A DNA stretch of 64,000 bases from Ilyonectria destructans (Eukaryota > Ascomycota > Sordariomycetes > Hypocreales > Nectriaceae): NCBI GenBank assembly GCA_020740775.1, contig JAHEWK010000024.1, positions 248,001 through 312,000 of the forward strand, read 5' to 3'. Every line of letters begins with the position of its first letter. Position 1 is the stretch's first letter. The position numbers and the translations under genes are program-made. A model generated the notes under the pieces. It did no database searches, had not been told where the DNA came from, and was given only the letters and a program-made list of their open reading frames with translations. Positions 1 through 11,638 of the stretch are shown piece after piece.

Positions 1-30
1 AAACGTTAACTCTTCCCTTTTACTTGGCAG

Positions 31-222
31 AAACAAAGCGATGTGTTCGAGGGGCTGCAATTCGAGGCGGCGGCAGCGGCAAGCTCTCTAGAGTCATTTG
101 GTATCAGCCCTGCCTTAGCTGCGAGCCGTGGCATCGCTGCCTCAATTGAGACTTCAAAGAAGTTCGCCATGGTGGGCATTGGGAGTCAGGCCGGTATCTC
201 ACTCGACAGATTGGAGATATGA
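31..222 (+). CDS. C-terminal exon of a partial gene, function unknown
   Basis: The first 30 bases look like the end of an intron: a GTTAAC branch-like site, then a pyrimidine run, then TTGGCAG. After it the frame stays open for 63 codons to TGA at 220-222. The peptide is rich in Ala and Ser (EAAAAASSLESFG) and ends SLDRLEI. I recognise no domain. The upstream part of the gene lies outside the window, so neither size nor function can be given. The splice-like edge and clean frame favour a real last exon, but chance cannot be excluded over 63 codons. Confidence 0.45.
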   Translation, partial: KQSDVFEGLQFEAAAAASSLESFGISPALAASRGIAASIETSKKFAMVGIGSQAGISLDRLEI

Positions 223-824
223 CCGCCCTGTAAAGCGGGGGTGATTCTTCGAGCAACGATGAGTGGTAGGAGGATTGTATTGGGTAGACCTACGCGGGTT
301 AAGCGAGTTGGCCCCCAGCGGCACCTTATTTAAGCTTATAGAGTATTTCCATGAGCAATAAAATACAACATCTGGAATAACTTTGCCAATCAACTGCGAT
401 TGCAAGTTGGGGTGGTGGATCTTGACCCATCCCAAACCCAGAGGAAAGAATCCCGGTATTGTTCATCCGCTCTGAATAATCCTCTCCACCTTTTTAGTGG
501 CGTGAGGTGCATTTCTCCTCCCAAGCACGTCGTACTGAAGCAAGTTAGCCCGAGCTGAAGCGAGTTAGTCCGCACTGCCGCACCTGACTCGGTTTTGCGT
601 GCGGGGACTCAACTGTGGGGGAATGCAGAGTAATGCAGAGTCGTATTAGTGTAGACTCTTATTAGCGCAAGTTCGTATGCATCCCTGAAGCCGATAACCG
701 GGGGTGGGACGGGGTATGTGGCTCGCCCATTTCCCCCAGAACATGGCCAGACTTGGTGCGGACTTACCCCGAGATCCCAACTCCTCCCGTTCCGTCACGC
801 GTTAACCCGTCACTGCGCTGCAGA
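223..824. other. Gene-free stretch, upstream of the first regulator
   Basis: No credible coding exon is seen on either strand; the short ORFs here have no family features. It should contain the 3' end of the left partial gene and the promoter and 5' UTR of the Zn2Cys6 gene starting at 825. A near-duplication (gaatgcagagt, then taatgcagagt) sits near 620-645. Confidence 0.5.
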
Positions 825-3342
825 ATGAATGCGGACACGCTCAACGCCCGAGCCGAAGAGGCTGATGGTTCGGCTGCCGGCCCCGAGTCCGTTCTGGCTT
901 GCAATTGTTGCCGCCGGCGCAAGCTGCGGTGCTCCCGCGAGCTGCCCGTTTGCCAGCAATGCCGCAAGACTGGTGAGTCTAACTTGATCCTGATGCAAGC
1001 CTCAGGCTACGGCGGTGTGCTCACTGCACGTTATTAGGGAGCGAGTGCGAGTACAAGGGAGAGAAGAGCAGGCCGGGCATGAAACCAGGTGCTATAGAGA
1101 ACCTTCATCGCCGACTAGGTAAGACACGGGTAATTCACGCTCAAATATGCGTCTTGACTAATACGGCAACAGACAGCTTAGAGACATCCATCGAGGAGTT
1201 GAAATCACAACCTGGCCAGCGACACTATGGTGGAGACATTCCGTCAAACGGTGGAAGTAGCATCTTGTCGCTCCTCGCTCAAGAGCTCCAGCGGCTCAAC
1301 GACAGGTCCATCCACGGTGTAACTGACCAACACCAAACATCGCTTGCTTTCAATGATACCCCGGCCTATGAAGTCCCAACCATTCCTCGGAAGCGGAGGC
1401 GCACGGATGGAGATCTGCCACCGCCTTCTCACGACGTCCATGACGCTCACGATGCACATGATCCACACGATGCGAGCGGTATGCCACCACTACCACCCAA
1501 TTCGGTGATGGAGGTTGTCATCGAGACATATTTTAGTCATGTGCATCCCTGGATTCCCATGCTGCAGAAAGCCAGGTTTCATCAGAGGCTTTCAGACACT
1601 GCGGAACGACCCAAGCTATTGGTTATTTTGCAGGCCATGATGGTGGCCGCCACAAGATACGTTGATGCCGACACCGTCGGCGGCGGTCTGTTATCCAAAC
1701 GGGAACTGGATATCGCGAGAAACTGGGTGATATCCACGGCGATAAGCTCTCTTGTCATTGAAAGCCTCCAGGCCTTGACTATTATCGCATTCAACGATGT
1801 ACGTGCTATCTCCCATCCCCGCCTGGATGCAATGCTGACATTTCGCAGATCGGAAACGGCATGGAGATGCGCGCGTGGTCAGTAATCGGATCATTAACAC
1901 GAACTGTCGAATACCTACAACTCACCGTCGAAAGCGAAGAGGCAGAAAGACCACCGCTATCCAAACCCTTTGTGTCCCTCTCCCCCCACGACGAATGCGT
2001 GTGGATCGAAACAGAGGAACGGCGCCGAGTATTCTGGAACATCTTCAACCTAGACAGATTCTGCTCCATCACCATGGGCTGGAACACCAGCTTGACATCC
2101 AACGATGTCCAACGGCGCTTGCCCTGCGATATTAGTCTTTGGTGGCAGGATGAACCGGTCGTCACGCCGTACTTTAATATCTGGGACAAGTCTGCTGGCA
2201 AGATCGGAAACCCCATCGCCTTTCTGCCGTCACATTACGGGACGTCTGGACAAAACACAAGCCCAGAAGACGACAAGAACACGCCCATGGAATCCGGTGT
2301 GTCCCCAACAGGCTCTGTACCTTCGATCAACATGTCTACAGTTGGCGCCTTTGCATATTCCGTCGAGGCGACAGAGTCTCTCAGCCAAGTCACAACGTAC
2401 TTCCTACAGCAAAAGGTCAACATGCGGGATCAGCGAGAGATTGGCAGCTGGCTCACGCGCTTCAAAGAGCTAGACTTGCGTCTCATCCACTGGAAGATGT
2501 TCCTCCCGCAGAAGTGGAAAGCCGACATGGCGCGGCAATCGATCCGCATGGATCCGAACCTGACGCTCGCCCACATCACGCACAACACGTCCATCATTCT
2601 CCTCCACCAGCCCATCGCCTTTCCCCCGATTGCATGGTCCTTTAGCGCTCGCTTGCCAAGCTCGTCGAGCGCAGAGACTTGCCATTGCGCTGCTGTGGAG
2701 GTCTCCTCCATCACCCGGAACTATCTCAAGACGGTGCCATCCACTCTTCCAGTCGCGAACCAGTTTGCGTTTTGCGTTTTCGTATCCGCGCGGGTCTTGT
2801 TGATCTACTGGCGATACTACTCGAGTTCCGCGCTGGCGTCCGAATTTACGTCTCTTCTCAATAGTCTCGACGAAATGTCGAGGCTATGGTCTGGATTCGA
2901 CAGCCCAAAGTCTCTAAATCTAGCTGGCAAGTATGCTCAAACGTTGCGAGATCTGCACCAGAAAAGCATCGACAACGAATTCTTTCGAATTAACCCGTCT
3001 GGGTACACGACCGAAATATCGCATGCAAGTTCAGTGCCGAGAATGGAGTCATCCCGGCCCGCTCGAGCGCGCGAAAATGGACATCTAAAATCGAGGATGC
3101 CAGGCCAGCACGGGGAGCTGAGGAATATGCTCTCCACGGCAGGCACATCAGGTGGAAACTCGGAGATTTCAGAGATGGAGTCCAATTCGACGGACGCATT
3201 TCACCAAGGCGGCGTGCCTCATGGCGACCTGAGCACAATATCCCAGATGTTTTCGGATCAAAACTTCATCGACGTAGACCGAATCATCAGCTTCAATGAC
3301 GGTATGTTTGATGCTGGTTATGGCGGGACGGGTTGGTCATAG
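825..3342 (+). CDS. Zn2Cys6 fungal-specific transcription factor
   Basis: Nuclear DNA-binding regulator, about 782 aa. I read four exons: 825-972, 1038-1118, 1173-1798 and 1849-3342. The ATG at 825 (MNADTLNAR) is the first in frame; an open stretch upstream has no ATG. Splicing of introns 1 and 2 restores the complete binuclear cluster: [12 protein letters not shown], then ELPVCQQC and, across intron 1, the last Cys in GSECEY, giving six Cys at normal spacing. The middle carries the fungal_trans domain, with a [12 protein letters not shown] start and the [15 protein letters not shown] motif. A His/Asp-rich repeat ([15 protein letters not shown]) lies in the linker. It flanks the catabolic genes on its right and may control them, but that is inference from position only. 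Confidence 0.93.
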
Positions 3343-3479
3343 CCGACGCGGGCCAATGCATTTTTGGAGGTTTTATTAAATGACAGTCTTAATTTGTACT
3401 TGTGTATCTACGGTGGACAGGATAGACTATTTCTCCCTTGATATCTCATAAAATTCCATCCTTTTTCATCAACTTGACT

Positions 3480-4063
3480 CTATTTTGAGCTGACGTCGGG
3501 CCTCTGGGGGAACTTGTTTACGACATGCTCGATTGAGTATCCATATCCGGCAGCGCCACAACCAACCTGGCATCGAAGTCAGTGCATATCCGTGTCTGGG
3601 AGTTTTTTATAAGCTGTACGTACAATGATTGCCTTGGCCTTGTCGGAAAAGTACGAGTGGTGGCGCCACTCCTCTCGTGCATGAATGTTGGCGACGTGCA
3701 GCTCGATAAAGGGAATTTCCACACCAAGTAGTGCATCTCGAATAGCGACAGAGGTGTGAGTGAAGCCACCAGGGTTCAATACAATGCCGTCAGTCCCGTC
3801 GGTTCTGGCTTCTTGAATCTTGTCGACAATAGCACCCTCCCAGTTGCTACGCGCATGTTAGCGAGATTGCAAGTGATTGCATGGGTGTCGGTGACTTGCC
3901 TCTGGAAGAAGTCGACGTTGGCCTTGAGCTCCTCACCCTGCTTCTTGCCGGCGGTCTCGACATCGGACAAGGTCTCGTAGCCATACAGTTGAGGCTCACG
4001 GGTGCCGAGGAGGTTGAGGTTGGGGCCGTTGATGACCAAGACAGTCTTCTTTCCGTCACGCAT
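3480..4063 (-). CDS. Type II 3-dehydroquinate dehydratase (catabolic dehydroquinase)
   Basis: Converts 3-dehydroquinate to 3-dehydroshikimate; small type II enzymes like this are the catabolic form of the fungal quinate pathway (QutE/Qa-2 type). Exons on the minus strand are 4063-3900, 3846-3624 and 3566-3480, giving 157 aa, the normal size. Family marks are NGPNLNLLG near the N-terminus, the catalytic Tyr region [31 protein letters not shown], and [17 protein letters not shown] with the catalytic His. The first intron starts GCAAGT, not GT; only this splice gives the conserved FFQSNWEG. The C-terminal exon gives [15 protein letters not shown], replacing the usual glycine-rich end. It is divergent from the Gfo oxidoreductase and shares its promoter. 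Confidence 0.93.
3847..3899 (-). other. GC-AG intron in the dehydroquinase gene
   Basis: On the minus strand the exon ends CCAGAG and the intron begins GCAAGT, a classical minor GC donor. It has a GCTAAC branch point close to the end and closes with GTAG. The splice restores QSNWEG. No GT donor nearby gives a family-consistent protein. Confidence 0.8.
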
Positions 4064-4828
4064 TTTGAGTGTAAATGGTGGTTGTTGGGGGTGAATGAGG
4101 TAGACTGTATGGAAGGTGGGATGCTGAATGAAGATGTTATGTCTGACGAATATGCAAAGTCACAGAATAACGCCAGAATTATATCCCCCGCGGCTTTCGA
4201 CGAGCAGCTCGAGGAAGCTTGGAGATGCTAGTCTACCCCACACAAGGCACGCGTCCCTCTTCTCCACCCCCAGGACGGACTATCCTTGCTCCAATATGGC
4301 TTGGGTCCACTGTTGGGGGAGCGCCACCTCGCAGTATTGACAGTCCGAGACATAGTCCGAGGGCGTCCGGAGGAAGCAATCTCGGATCCCATGAGCTGTT
4401 TGCGCTGTCTGAGGACCCCCGAAGTTCGGAATCTCGCGAGCCCCCAACCCCCAAGCAGTTGAGTCAGAATGAGAGTTGTCAGGTGTTCCAGGAAGTAGAT
4501 GTGAATAGAGACAGAATGGGGAGACATGAGGAGGTGGAACTGTGGAGGCGGGGCCGGACGATCAGCCGAGCGGGGAAGCTCGGAACGAGGGGCACTCTGA
4601 GATGTAAATTAAGGCGATGCCGGCGTCTTGTGTTTTCAGATTATCAAGATTCAACTGAGTCAATTCAGTCAAATACTTGAGACCAGGGCATCCCAGCGCT
4701 TTTCCTTGACGACTCGATCATTCAAGAGACAATTACCTCCTGTCGAACAGCAACTCCAAGAGTCAATCGACCTGCAAGCCGGACGCCCTCAACAACCCCT
4801 CCTTAATCTTGACCCAATCTTCGTCGCA
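4064..4828. promoter_or_regulatory. Shared bidirectional promoter, dehydroquinase and Gfo oxidoreductase
   Basis: These 765 bases separate two start codons facing away from each other, so both genes probably draw on common control elements. An 11-bp perfect palindrome, CCGAAGTTCGG, lies at 4419-4429; CCG-N5-CGG is a plausible binding site for a dimeric Zn2Cys6 factor. No credible gene is seen inside; ORFs there lack domain features. Confidence 0.55.
4419..4429. promoter_or_regulatory. CCG-N5-CGG palindrome, candidate Zn2Cys6 site
   Basis: CCGAAGTTCGG is a perfect inverted repeat of the CCG triplet that binuclear-cluster regulators contact. Two such regulators flank the cluster. Function is inferred from form and place only. 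Confidence 0.4.
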
Positions 4829-6045
4829 ATGGCTGCGCAACCTGTCGTCCACAATGTTGGCATCGTGATGAACGGAGTCACGGGCCGGTACGTCTCTTAC
4901 CGAGATCATTTCATTTCCGAATGCTAACAGTGACTAGAATGGGCACCAACCAGCATCTCATCCGATCAATCTGCGCCATCCGTAACGAGGGCGGCGTCAA
5001 GCTCGCCAACGGCGAGATCATCATGCCGGACCCCATCCTCGTCGGTCGAAACCCACTCAAGCTGCGCGATCTCTGCCAAGCCCACGGCATCACGCGGTCC
5101 TCGACCGACCTGGACGCGTGCCTCGACGACCCCTACAACACCATCTACTTCGACGCCCAGACCACAGGTCGCCGCGCCGATGCCGTCAAGAAGGCCATCG
5201 CCAAGGGCAAGCACGTCTACTGCGAGAAGCCCACGGCCGTGTCGTCGGAGCAGGCGTACGATCTGTACAAGACGGCCGTCGACGCCGGCGTCAAGAACGG
5301 CGTCGTGCAGGACAAGCTCTGGCTGCCCGGTCTGGTCAAACTGCGCACTCTGATTGACAGCGGCTTCTTCGGCGAGATCCTGTCTGTCCGCGGCGAGTTT
5401 GGCTACTGGGTGTTTGACGGCAAGGGTCCCGTGGTTCCGCAGCGTCCCAGCTGGAACTACCGCAAGGAGGACGACGGCGGCATCATCAGCGACATGCTGT
5501 GCCACTGGCAGTACGTGATCCAGAACTTGTTCGGAGACATTGACTCGCTGACTTGCACGGGCGCGACCCATGTCAAGGAGCGAGTCGATGAGGAGGGCAA
5601 GACGTACAAGTGCACGGCCGACGACTCGGCGTACGCTACCTTCGAGCTCAAGAACGGCATCATGGTCCACTTCAACTCGTCCTGGACTGTCCGCGTGCGT
5701 CGCGACGACCTCTTGACGATCCAAGTCGACGGCACCAAGGGCAGCGCCGTAGCCGGTCTGCGCGACTGCGTTGCCCAGCACGAGAGCCAGACGCCGCGAC
5801 CAACCTGGAACCCTGACGTGGACTCGCCTATCAAGTACTCCGAGGGCTGGTCGCGCGTGCCGGATTATCAGGCGTTTGATAATGCCTTCAAGGTGCAGTG
5901 GGAAATGTTCCTTCGCCATGTGGTCAAGGACGAGCCGTGGAAGCACAGCCTGTTGGAGGGCGCCAAGGGAGTGCAGCTCACGGAGCTGGGTATCCAGAGC
6001 TGGGAGAAGCGGGCGTGGGTGGATGTTCCGGAGCTTAAGGAATAG
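4829..6045 (+). CDS. Gfo/Idh/MocA family NAD(P)-dependent oxidoreductase
   Basis: Soluble dehydrogenase, 388 aa, in two exons (4829-4887 and 4938-6045). The ATG at 4829 sits in a good context (GCAATGGCT). The N-terminal Rossmann region reads VGIVMNGVTGRMGTNQHL, and the family signature CEKP occurs in HVYCEKPTAV. The C-terminal half has the usual substrate-binding beta-sheet region with GEFGYWVFDG and DMLCHWQYV. Such enzymes oxidise or reduce hydroxyl groups of sugars, inositols and similar cyclic polyols. It is divergent from a dehydroquinase and precedes an SDR, so oxidation of a quinate-like ring alcohol is a fair guess, not shown. Third codon positions are very GC-rich, which produces a 361-codon antisense shadow ORF. 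Confidence 0.92.
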
Positions 6046-6447
6046 CTGCATATAGAGTGACTCTTTAGATTTACAAGATGATTGACATTTTTATATTATT
6101 TTGACCAAGCTTCTACCCCCTTCGTTCGACCTGCCGTGGCTCGATCTTCCCATGTCAATAGCAAAATCCCAGCTAAACCTGAAGCCGCAGCCTTTATCAG
6201 TGAGAAGAAAGCGTATCTCAACCATGGATATTTCGCTGGCAATTGAGCAGTCATCATAATGGTAACGATAAAATCTTTAGAGTATAAAAATGTGACGCCG
6301 GCTCTTCTTGCTGTTGCACTGCAGGAGGACAGCCCTGACGACCAGACATCGCAATACAGAAAATGCTTCATAGAGTACCATACGTAAAATCAATTGATCT
6401 ATAGAATTTTCCATCGTTTATCATAACTATTCCCTCCAAATCACCCA
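6046..6447. other. Intergenic 3' ends of Gfo and SDR genes
   Basis: Two convergent genes end here. The stretch is AT-rich beyond the stops and shows no coding signal. Confidence 0.5.
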
Positions 6448-7351
6448 TTACCGTCCCAAATGTCCACCATCAACCACAAGAACCTCTCCCGTCACGTATT
6501 GACTCGCATTGCTGCAGAGGAACAGCGCAGGTCCGGCAAAGTCAGCCGGGGCACCCCATCGACCGGCGGGACAGCGCGAAATTCGAGCCGCATATTGTTG
6601 AGGGTCTGATCGAAGGTCCGTATTACTGTAGGTTGTTAGAGGGGTCTTTTCTCATTGGGACGGAATCCCTTACATGTCTGTGGCGATTGAGCCAGGAGCA
6701 ATGGCGTTGACCTGGATGTTGTGTCTTGCCCACTCGTTGCTCAGCGCCTTGGTCAATTGCGACACGGCTCCCTTGGACGCAGCGTATGATGCAACGATCT
6801 CGCCGCCAATGAAGGCGTTGAGGGACGAGACATTGACAATCTTGCCTGCCTTTCGAGGCACCATGTGTCGTCCGGCGGCCTGGCAGATGAAGAACAGGGC
6901 TTTTAAGTTGACATCGATGACCTGTTGGTCGTTGATCAGCAAACGGGATATTGGAGTGGAATCTGGAGAGTCTTACGCTGTCCCAATCCTCCTCAGTGAC
7001 CAGCACCGTCTCCTTTCGCTTCAGAAGACCACCGCAGTTGATCAAAATATCAATTCGATCATCCATGACATCCAGCGCCTTCTGGAAAACCGCCTTGGCC
7101 TCGTCCATTTTGGTGAGGTCGCACGCGACAATCTCCACCTTGGTACCCTTGGCGCGAATCGCGTCAGCCGTAGCAGTGTTGCTCACATCGCGCTGAGCAA
7201 TGCAGATGGACGCTCCAGCGTCGGCGAGGGCATGAGCCATCGCGGCGCCGATTCCGCGCGAACCGCCCGTGATGAGCGCGTTCTTGCCCTTGAGCGAGAA
7301 GAGCTCGAGGGCGTGGACGTCGGGGGTAGCTGCGGCGGCGAGGGTGGCCAT
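6448..7351 (-). CDS. Short-chain dehydrogenase/reductase, gluconate 5-dehydrogenase-like
   Basis: Classical SDR, 266 aa. Minus-strand exons are 7351-6977, 6921-6674 and 6625-6448. It has the cofactor motif TGGSRGIG at residues 28-35, the INCGG (NAG-like) motif, the catalytic Ser in VNVSSLNAF and YAASK as the YxxxK pair, and ends with CSNASQYVTGEVLVVDGG, typical of the KduD / gluconate 5-dehydrogenase branch. Use of the donor GTAAGG at 6673 is needed to avoid an early stop and gives IATDINTDLR. Likely reaction is NAD(P)-linked oxidation or reduction of a sugar acid or cyclic hydroxy acid. It is divergent from the JEN-type transporter. Confidence 0.92.
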
Positions 7352-7991
7352 TGTGAGGAATTGGGTTGTTTCTGGAGAGAAACGAGGAGATGGAGTCTGT
7401 GTTTACGGTGTGGGAGATTCGTGAGAGGAAAAATGGTGTCACTTGTTCTAATAAGTGAGAGAGGGGTCTCACGATGTGGGGGAAGCTGCCGCAACCGGGA
7501 CAGCTCTGGGGGCAATGATTCAGATTCAATTGGAGCAAGACAGTCACATGAACATGAAATGAATCTGTCTCCATCAGCCTACAATTACCCAGACGAGTCT
7601 AGCCGCGGAGAGCTTCCAGCTTGTGGGGAGTTGGGGGTGGAGTCTCGCCTCCCATCTCGCCGGCATATCTCGTCCGCGACACATGGTCCGAAACCACGGA
7701 AAGTCACTAAACACCATCACAGCGCCTAGCATCAGTCCATCGCAGGGCTGGCCGCACTAGCTTGCCCCCAATAACTCATGCTAGCCGCTTACCCCGCGAA
7801 TCTGGGGGTGCCCCGGCCTGCGATGGCTGGTCAGTCGTCGACCTGCGAGTCGTGTTGCCAGCGTGCAGCTGAACTCTGGATGAGGCATCTAAGGCTTGGC
7901 CAGCCTGTTCTCGGAGAGCTATATGAACCACGCCGTGTGTCCGTCGGTTGAAACATCGCAAAGTCTGCACTCACAATCCTGCAGTCTCATC
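7352..7991. promoter_or_regulatory. Shared bidirectional promoter, SDR and JEN-type transporter
   Basis: These 640 bases lie between two divergent start codons. CCGAAACCACGG at 7688-7699 is a CCG-N6-CGG inverted pair, and CCGCGG occurs near 7600. These could be Zn2Cys6 contacts. No coding exon is seen. Confidence 0.5.
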
Positions 7992-9585
7992 ATGTCTATC
8001 AACCAAGAGAAGAACCACGGCGCGCACATGGCGGCTTCCCGCGAGGATCCCGACGCAAACATGTCGGCTGGTCAATACCTTGCATCGCGCTTCTCAACTC
8101 TGAAACCGCCGATGGATAAGGTCATCAGTCCTATCGCGGCGATGCGGATGCTGAACAAGGAGCAATGGACCTTTTTCATGGCAAGTCAATCCATCAACCA
8201 TCAGAAAAGCCTCTAACAATCAACTCAGTGTGCTTGGTGTGCCTGGGTTATCGACGCCTTTGACTTCTTCACCGTCAGCTTAACCGTCACGCCGCTGGCC
8301 AAGGAGTTCAACAAGCTCAACTCCGAAATCACCTGGGGAATCACCCTGGTGCTCATGTTCCGATCGGTCGGCGCCATCATCTTTGGTGTTTGGTCTGATC
8401 GATTCGGCCGCAAGTGGCCCTTCATCTTCAACAACATCCTCTTCATCGCTCTCGAACTCGGCACCGGCTTCTGCAACACATACGGCGAGTTTCTAGCGTG
8501 CAGGGCTCTCTTCGGAGTCGCCATGGGCGGTCTCTACGGAAACGCCGTGGCAACTGCTCTTGAAGACTGCCCAGATGCAGCTCGTGGTGTCATGTCCGGT
8601 CTGTTCCAAGCTGGTTATCCCGTCGGCTATCTCCTGACCACTGCCTTTGCTCGTGCGCTGGTCAACACAACCGTCCACGCGTGGCGGCCGCTTTTTTGGT
8701 TCAGCGCTTGCCCGCCTGTCTTCCTCATCATCTGGAGGTTCTACCTCCCCGAGACCCAGGCGTATCGTGAGCGGGAGATTGTGCGACAGAATGCATCCGC
8801 TGCCACGAGTGGCTTTATTCACCAGGCTGGCCAGGCCATTAAGCACCACTGGCTTACACTGGTCTACATGGTTTTGCTCATGGCCGGATTCAACTTCATG
8901 GTAAGTCCCATTACTATAACATCCAAGGCTCGAACTAACCAGCATCGAACAGGCCCACGGCGCGCAAGATTTCTACCCCACGATGCTTCTCAACCAATTC
9001 GAATTTACTCTCAACGAAATGACCATCACCCAAGTTATTGCCAACTTCGGTGCCATCAGCGGGGCCATCTGCGTCGGCTACCTCTCCGAAATCTTCGGTC
9101 GACGTCTTACAATCATGGTCTCCTGCGTGTGTGCTGGAGCCTTGATCTACCCCTATACCTATGTGAACACCACAGCGGTTGCCGCATCTGCCTTCTTCCT
9201 CCAATTTTTTGTCCAGGGCGCTTTCGGCGTCATTCCCTCTCACCTTATGGAGCTGTCACCTGGTCCCATCCGAACCTTTGTCGTCGGTACCGCCTACCAG
9301 CTTGGAAACCTGGCCTCCAGCCCAGCCGCGACGATCCAGTCGACAATCGGAGAGAAGTACTTCCCGCTCGCTCCCACCGCCACTGGCATCAAGCGATACG
9401 ACTACGCCATTGTTATCTGCGCATTCCTTGGCGCCTGCACGGGACTTGTCTTCCTCGTCACATTCCTGGGACCGGAGAAGAAGGGTAAGCAGTTTGGCTT
9501 TACTGAGGAGGTGAATGAGTATGTTGTTTCGGCCAAGGACCCTGAGAATACCCTGGGTGGCTCTGAGCACAAGGAGTCGGCCTAA
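7992..9585 (+). CDS. JEN-type monocarboxylate/proton symporter (MFS)
   Basis: Plasma-membrane carboxylate importer, 497 aa. Exons are 7992-8180, 8229-8900 and 8953-9585. The start MSINQEKNHG gives a soluble head of about 60 aa before the first helix. Family marks are WVIDAFDFFTVSLT in helix 1, the MFS loop WSDRFGRKWPF, and across the second splice NFMAHGAQDFYPT, which lies at the place of the JEN signature NxxS/THxSQDxxxT but has Ala for Ser/Thr. About 12 hydrophobic segments can be counted. The first intron begins GCAAGT (GC-AG type) with a CTAAC branch point. Substrates of the family are lactate, pyruvate and dicarboxylates; here the cluster suggests a catabolic acid. Confidence 0.92.
8181..8228 (+). 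other. GC-AG intron in the JEN-type transporter gene
   Basis: The exon ends FFM (ATG), the intron starts GCAAGT, contains CTCTAACAAT as branch region and ends CTCAG. Splicing joins FFM to CAWCAWVIDAFDFF in frame. It is 48 bases long. Confidence 0.78.
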
Positions 9586-9969
9586 ATATGGTGTATGGAG
9601 AGGGCGATGTTCATTTCCACGAAGTAGCTATAATTATGACACCTCTTAGAGTGGGTTGCGTATGCTTCCGTTCGTAAACTATGTAGGAACAGCTGGCAAT
9701 AAACCTACCAAGAGAATAAATCACAATTCCAGAATCCAAAAGTGCTTGTCCATTCCCATTCCACTCTCTATGGGAGATCAAGTGCGTCTAGAGCCAATGT
9801 CCTCAACAAGTTAAAGATCTCGGTAGCGCTATGACGGACCCGAGACGCTAAATTCATTACGATCCAGCTGTGTGTTTAACAATTGGTTTCTTATTTCTCT
9901 AACACCAATATGGCCTAAAACTAGTTTTGCCTTTAAACAGCTTCCACTTTTGCTGGTGTGTGGAGTACT
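9586..9969. other. Intergenic, convergent 3' ends
   Basis: It lies between the transporter stop and the P450 stop. AT-rich, no coding signal; it probably contains both polyadenylation regions. Confidence 0.5.
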
Positions 9970-11638
9970 TCATTGAGATTTTGAGCCCCTGATGCTCATC
10001 TTCACCTCGACACCCTCCTGTCGGACAAACCACGAGTTCTTTAGGTTCCATGTCGCCTCCGGGTCAGCAAGCTCAACCTGCAATTACACATCTATTGTCA
10101 ACGACAAAATCTTGGGCTAGCTGGGAAGAGGCTTCGGCTTACCGAGTACTTGAGGAAGAAACTGGGAAGCATCTTGTAAATCTCCAGCAAACTGATATTC
10201 TTTCCGATGCATGTCCTGTGTCCCTTTCCGAATGTGAAATCGGCACCCTTCATGGCTTTGAGGCGCTTGTTGTAACTCTCGACGTCCTCGTTGGTGTCTT
10301 GCAGCCAACGCTCCGGTCGGAAGCTTTCAACGTCCTGCCCAAATACAGACCTATCTCGGTGCATCACCCATGGCGATGCGCCGACGATGGTTCCCGCGGG
10401 TAGCACTGTACCGCACTCAAGTCGCAGGCCTTGGTTGGGCACAATTCGCTCCAGGATAAGCCCGACTGCAGGATGAAGACGTAGGGCCTCCTTGACAACA
10501 GCATCGAAATAGGGCAAAGTTTGGCTCTGCTTCCACGTCACAGGCATACTGATCTGCCCGGATGCCTTAGCAGTGTCGAGTTCGGACAGTAGCTTGGCAT
10601 AGACATTCGGGTGCTTCAGAGTGTAGTACACAATAGCTCGCAGAGAAATAGCCGTCGTGTCAGATCCGGCAAACATGTTTGTGACCATGTAGGAAAACAC
10701 CTGGCGATCATCAACAACCTCAGGGTGCGTTTCCTTGGCCTGGAAAAAGCGATCCACAAAGTCCCGCTTCTGCGACTCGATGCTGTCGCTCGACACCTTT
10801 TCCTTTGTCTCGTCAAGTCTCGACAGGAGCTGCTTATGGGCAAACTGGGCCACTGCGCCGGTAGGTTGTGCTATTCGCGTCCACACGGGATTTTTCTTCA
10901 GCCAGTGATCCAGCCACGGAATCTGTCCGACAAAGGCGTTGTAGTCCATGGTCACGTTGAGCGCGTCGATGATGCCGCCTACATCGGATCCCTTTTCAAT
11001 GAAGCCAAAATTTTCGCTGCACGTCACCTCTCCAATCACGTCGAAGGCGTAATACTGAAGCCATTCAAATATAGGACAGTCGCGACCGGGCCGGGCATAG
11101 CGGTCATCCAGCTGTTGGAATAGCGCCAGGATTGTTCGGTCTACGAGGGGCTCGTAATCGGTCAATGTTGTCATCGAGTACGCGCTCGCAACCGGTCGCT
11201 TAATTCTGGCGTGGAATGCCTCGTCTAACGTCGTAAACAACGTCTGTGTCGCTTTTCCATTTGCTAGCTGTTGCTGGACGGCGTAGAAGGCGCTCTATTC
11301 CGATGTCAGTCATGGCCCTCCTGATGCTCACTACGAGTGCGCACCTTGACGTATCCTCCCTTCAGTCCATAAATCTTATTCACGTCCTTGGGATTCCGAA
11401 CACTGACAACCCGGGGACCAAATCGTACGTTGTCGCCGCAGCTTTCGTGCAACTTAACGAGTGATACATGATTGTACCCCTTGGAGACGTCAAACAGCCT
11501 GTAGAGGTTGGTAAACTTGGCCAACAATGGCCCAGGAAGGTCTCGAACACCAGACGCGAAGACGTTTCTCACGAGGGAAACCAGGATCCAAGCGGCAATG
11601 GCGCCTAGCACCAGATACAATTTCTCCGTTTCCAGCAT
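9970..11638 (-). CDS. Cytochrome P450 monooxygenase
   Basis: Membrane-anchored microsomal P450, 517 aa. Minus-strand exons are 11638-11345, 11294-10143 and 10077-9970. An N-terminal helix (LYLVLGAIAAWILVSLV) is followed by the proline-glycine hinge DLPGPLLAKF. It has the I-helix MFAGSDTTAIS, the K-helix EALRLHP, the PERF-like FRPERWL, and the haem loop FGKGHRTCIG with Cys460. The wording of the C-terminal third (ASPWVMHRDRSVFG, GKNISLLEIYKM) resembles the pisatin-demethylase-like group of fungal P450s, but the subfamily and substrate cannot be told. It may hydroxylate or demethylate the compound handled by the cluster. Confidence 0.93.

Noticed and set aside
4966..6051. 361-codon open frame antisense to the Gfo oxidoreductase
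   Set aside because: It mirrors a gene with GC-rich third positions; its sequence is repetitive Leu/Val/Arg without domain features, and the sense strand has a clear family match.
6674..7729. 351-codon open frame on the plus strand across the SDR gene and its promoter
   Set aside because: The SDR on the minus strand has full motifs and splice sites; the plus-strand frame is a shadow running through introns and promoter.
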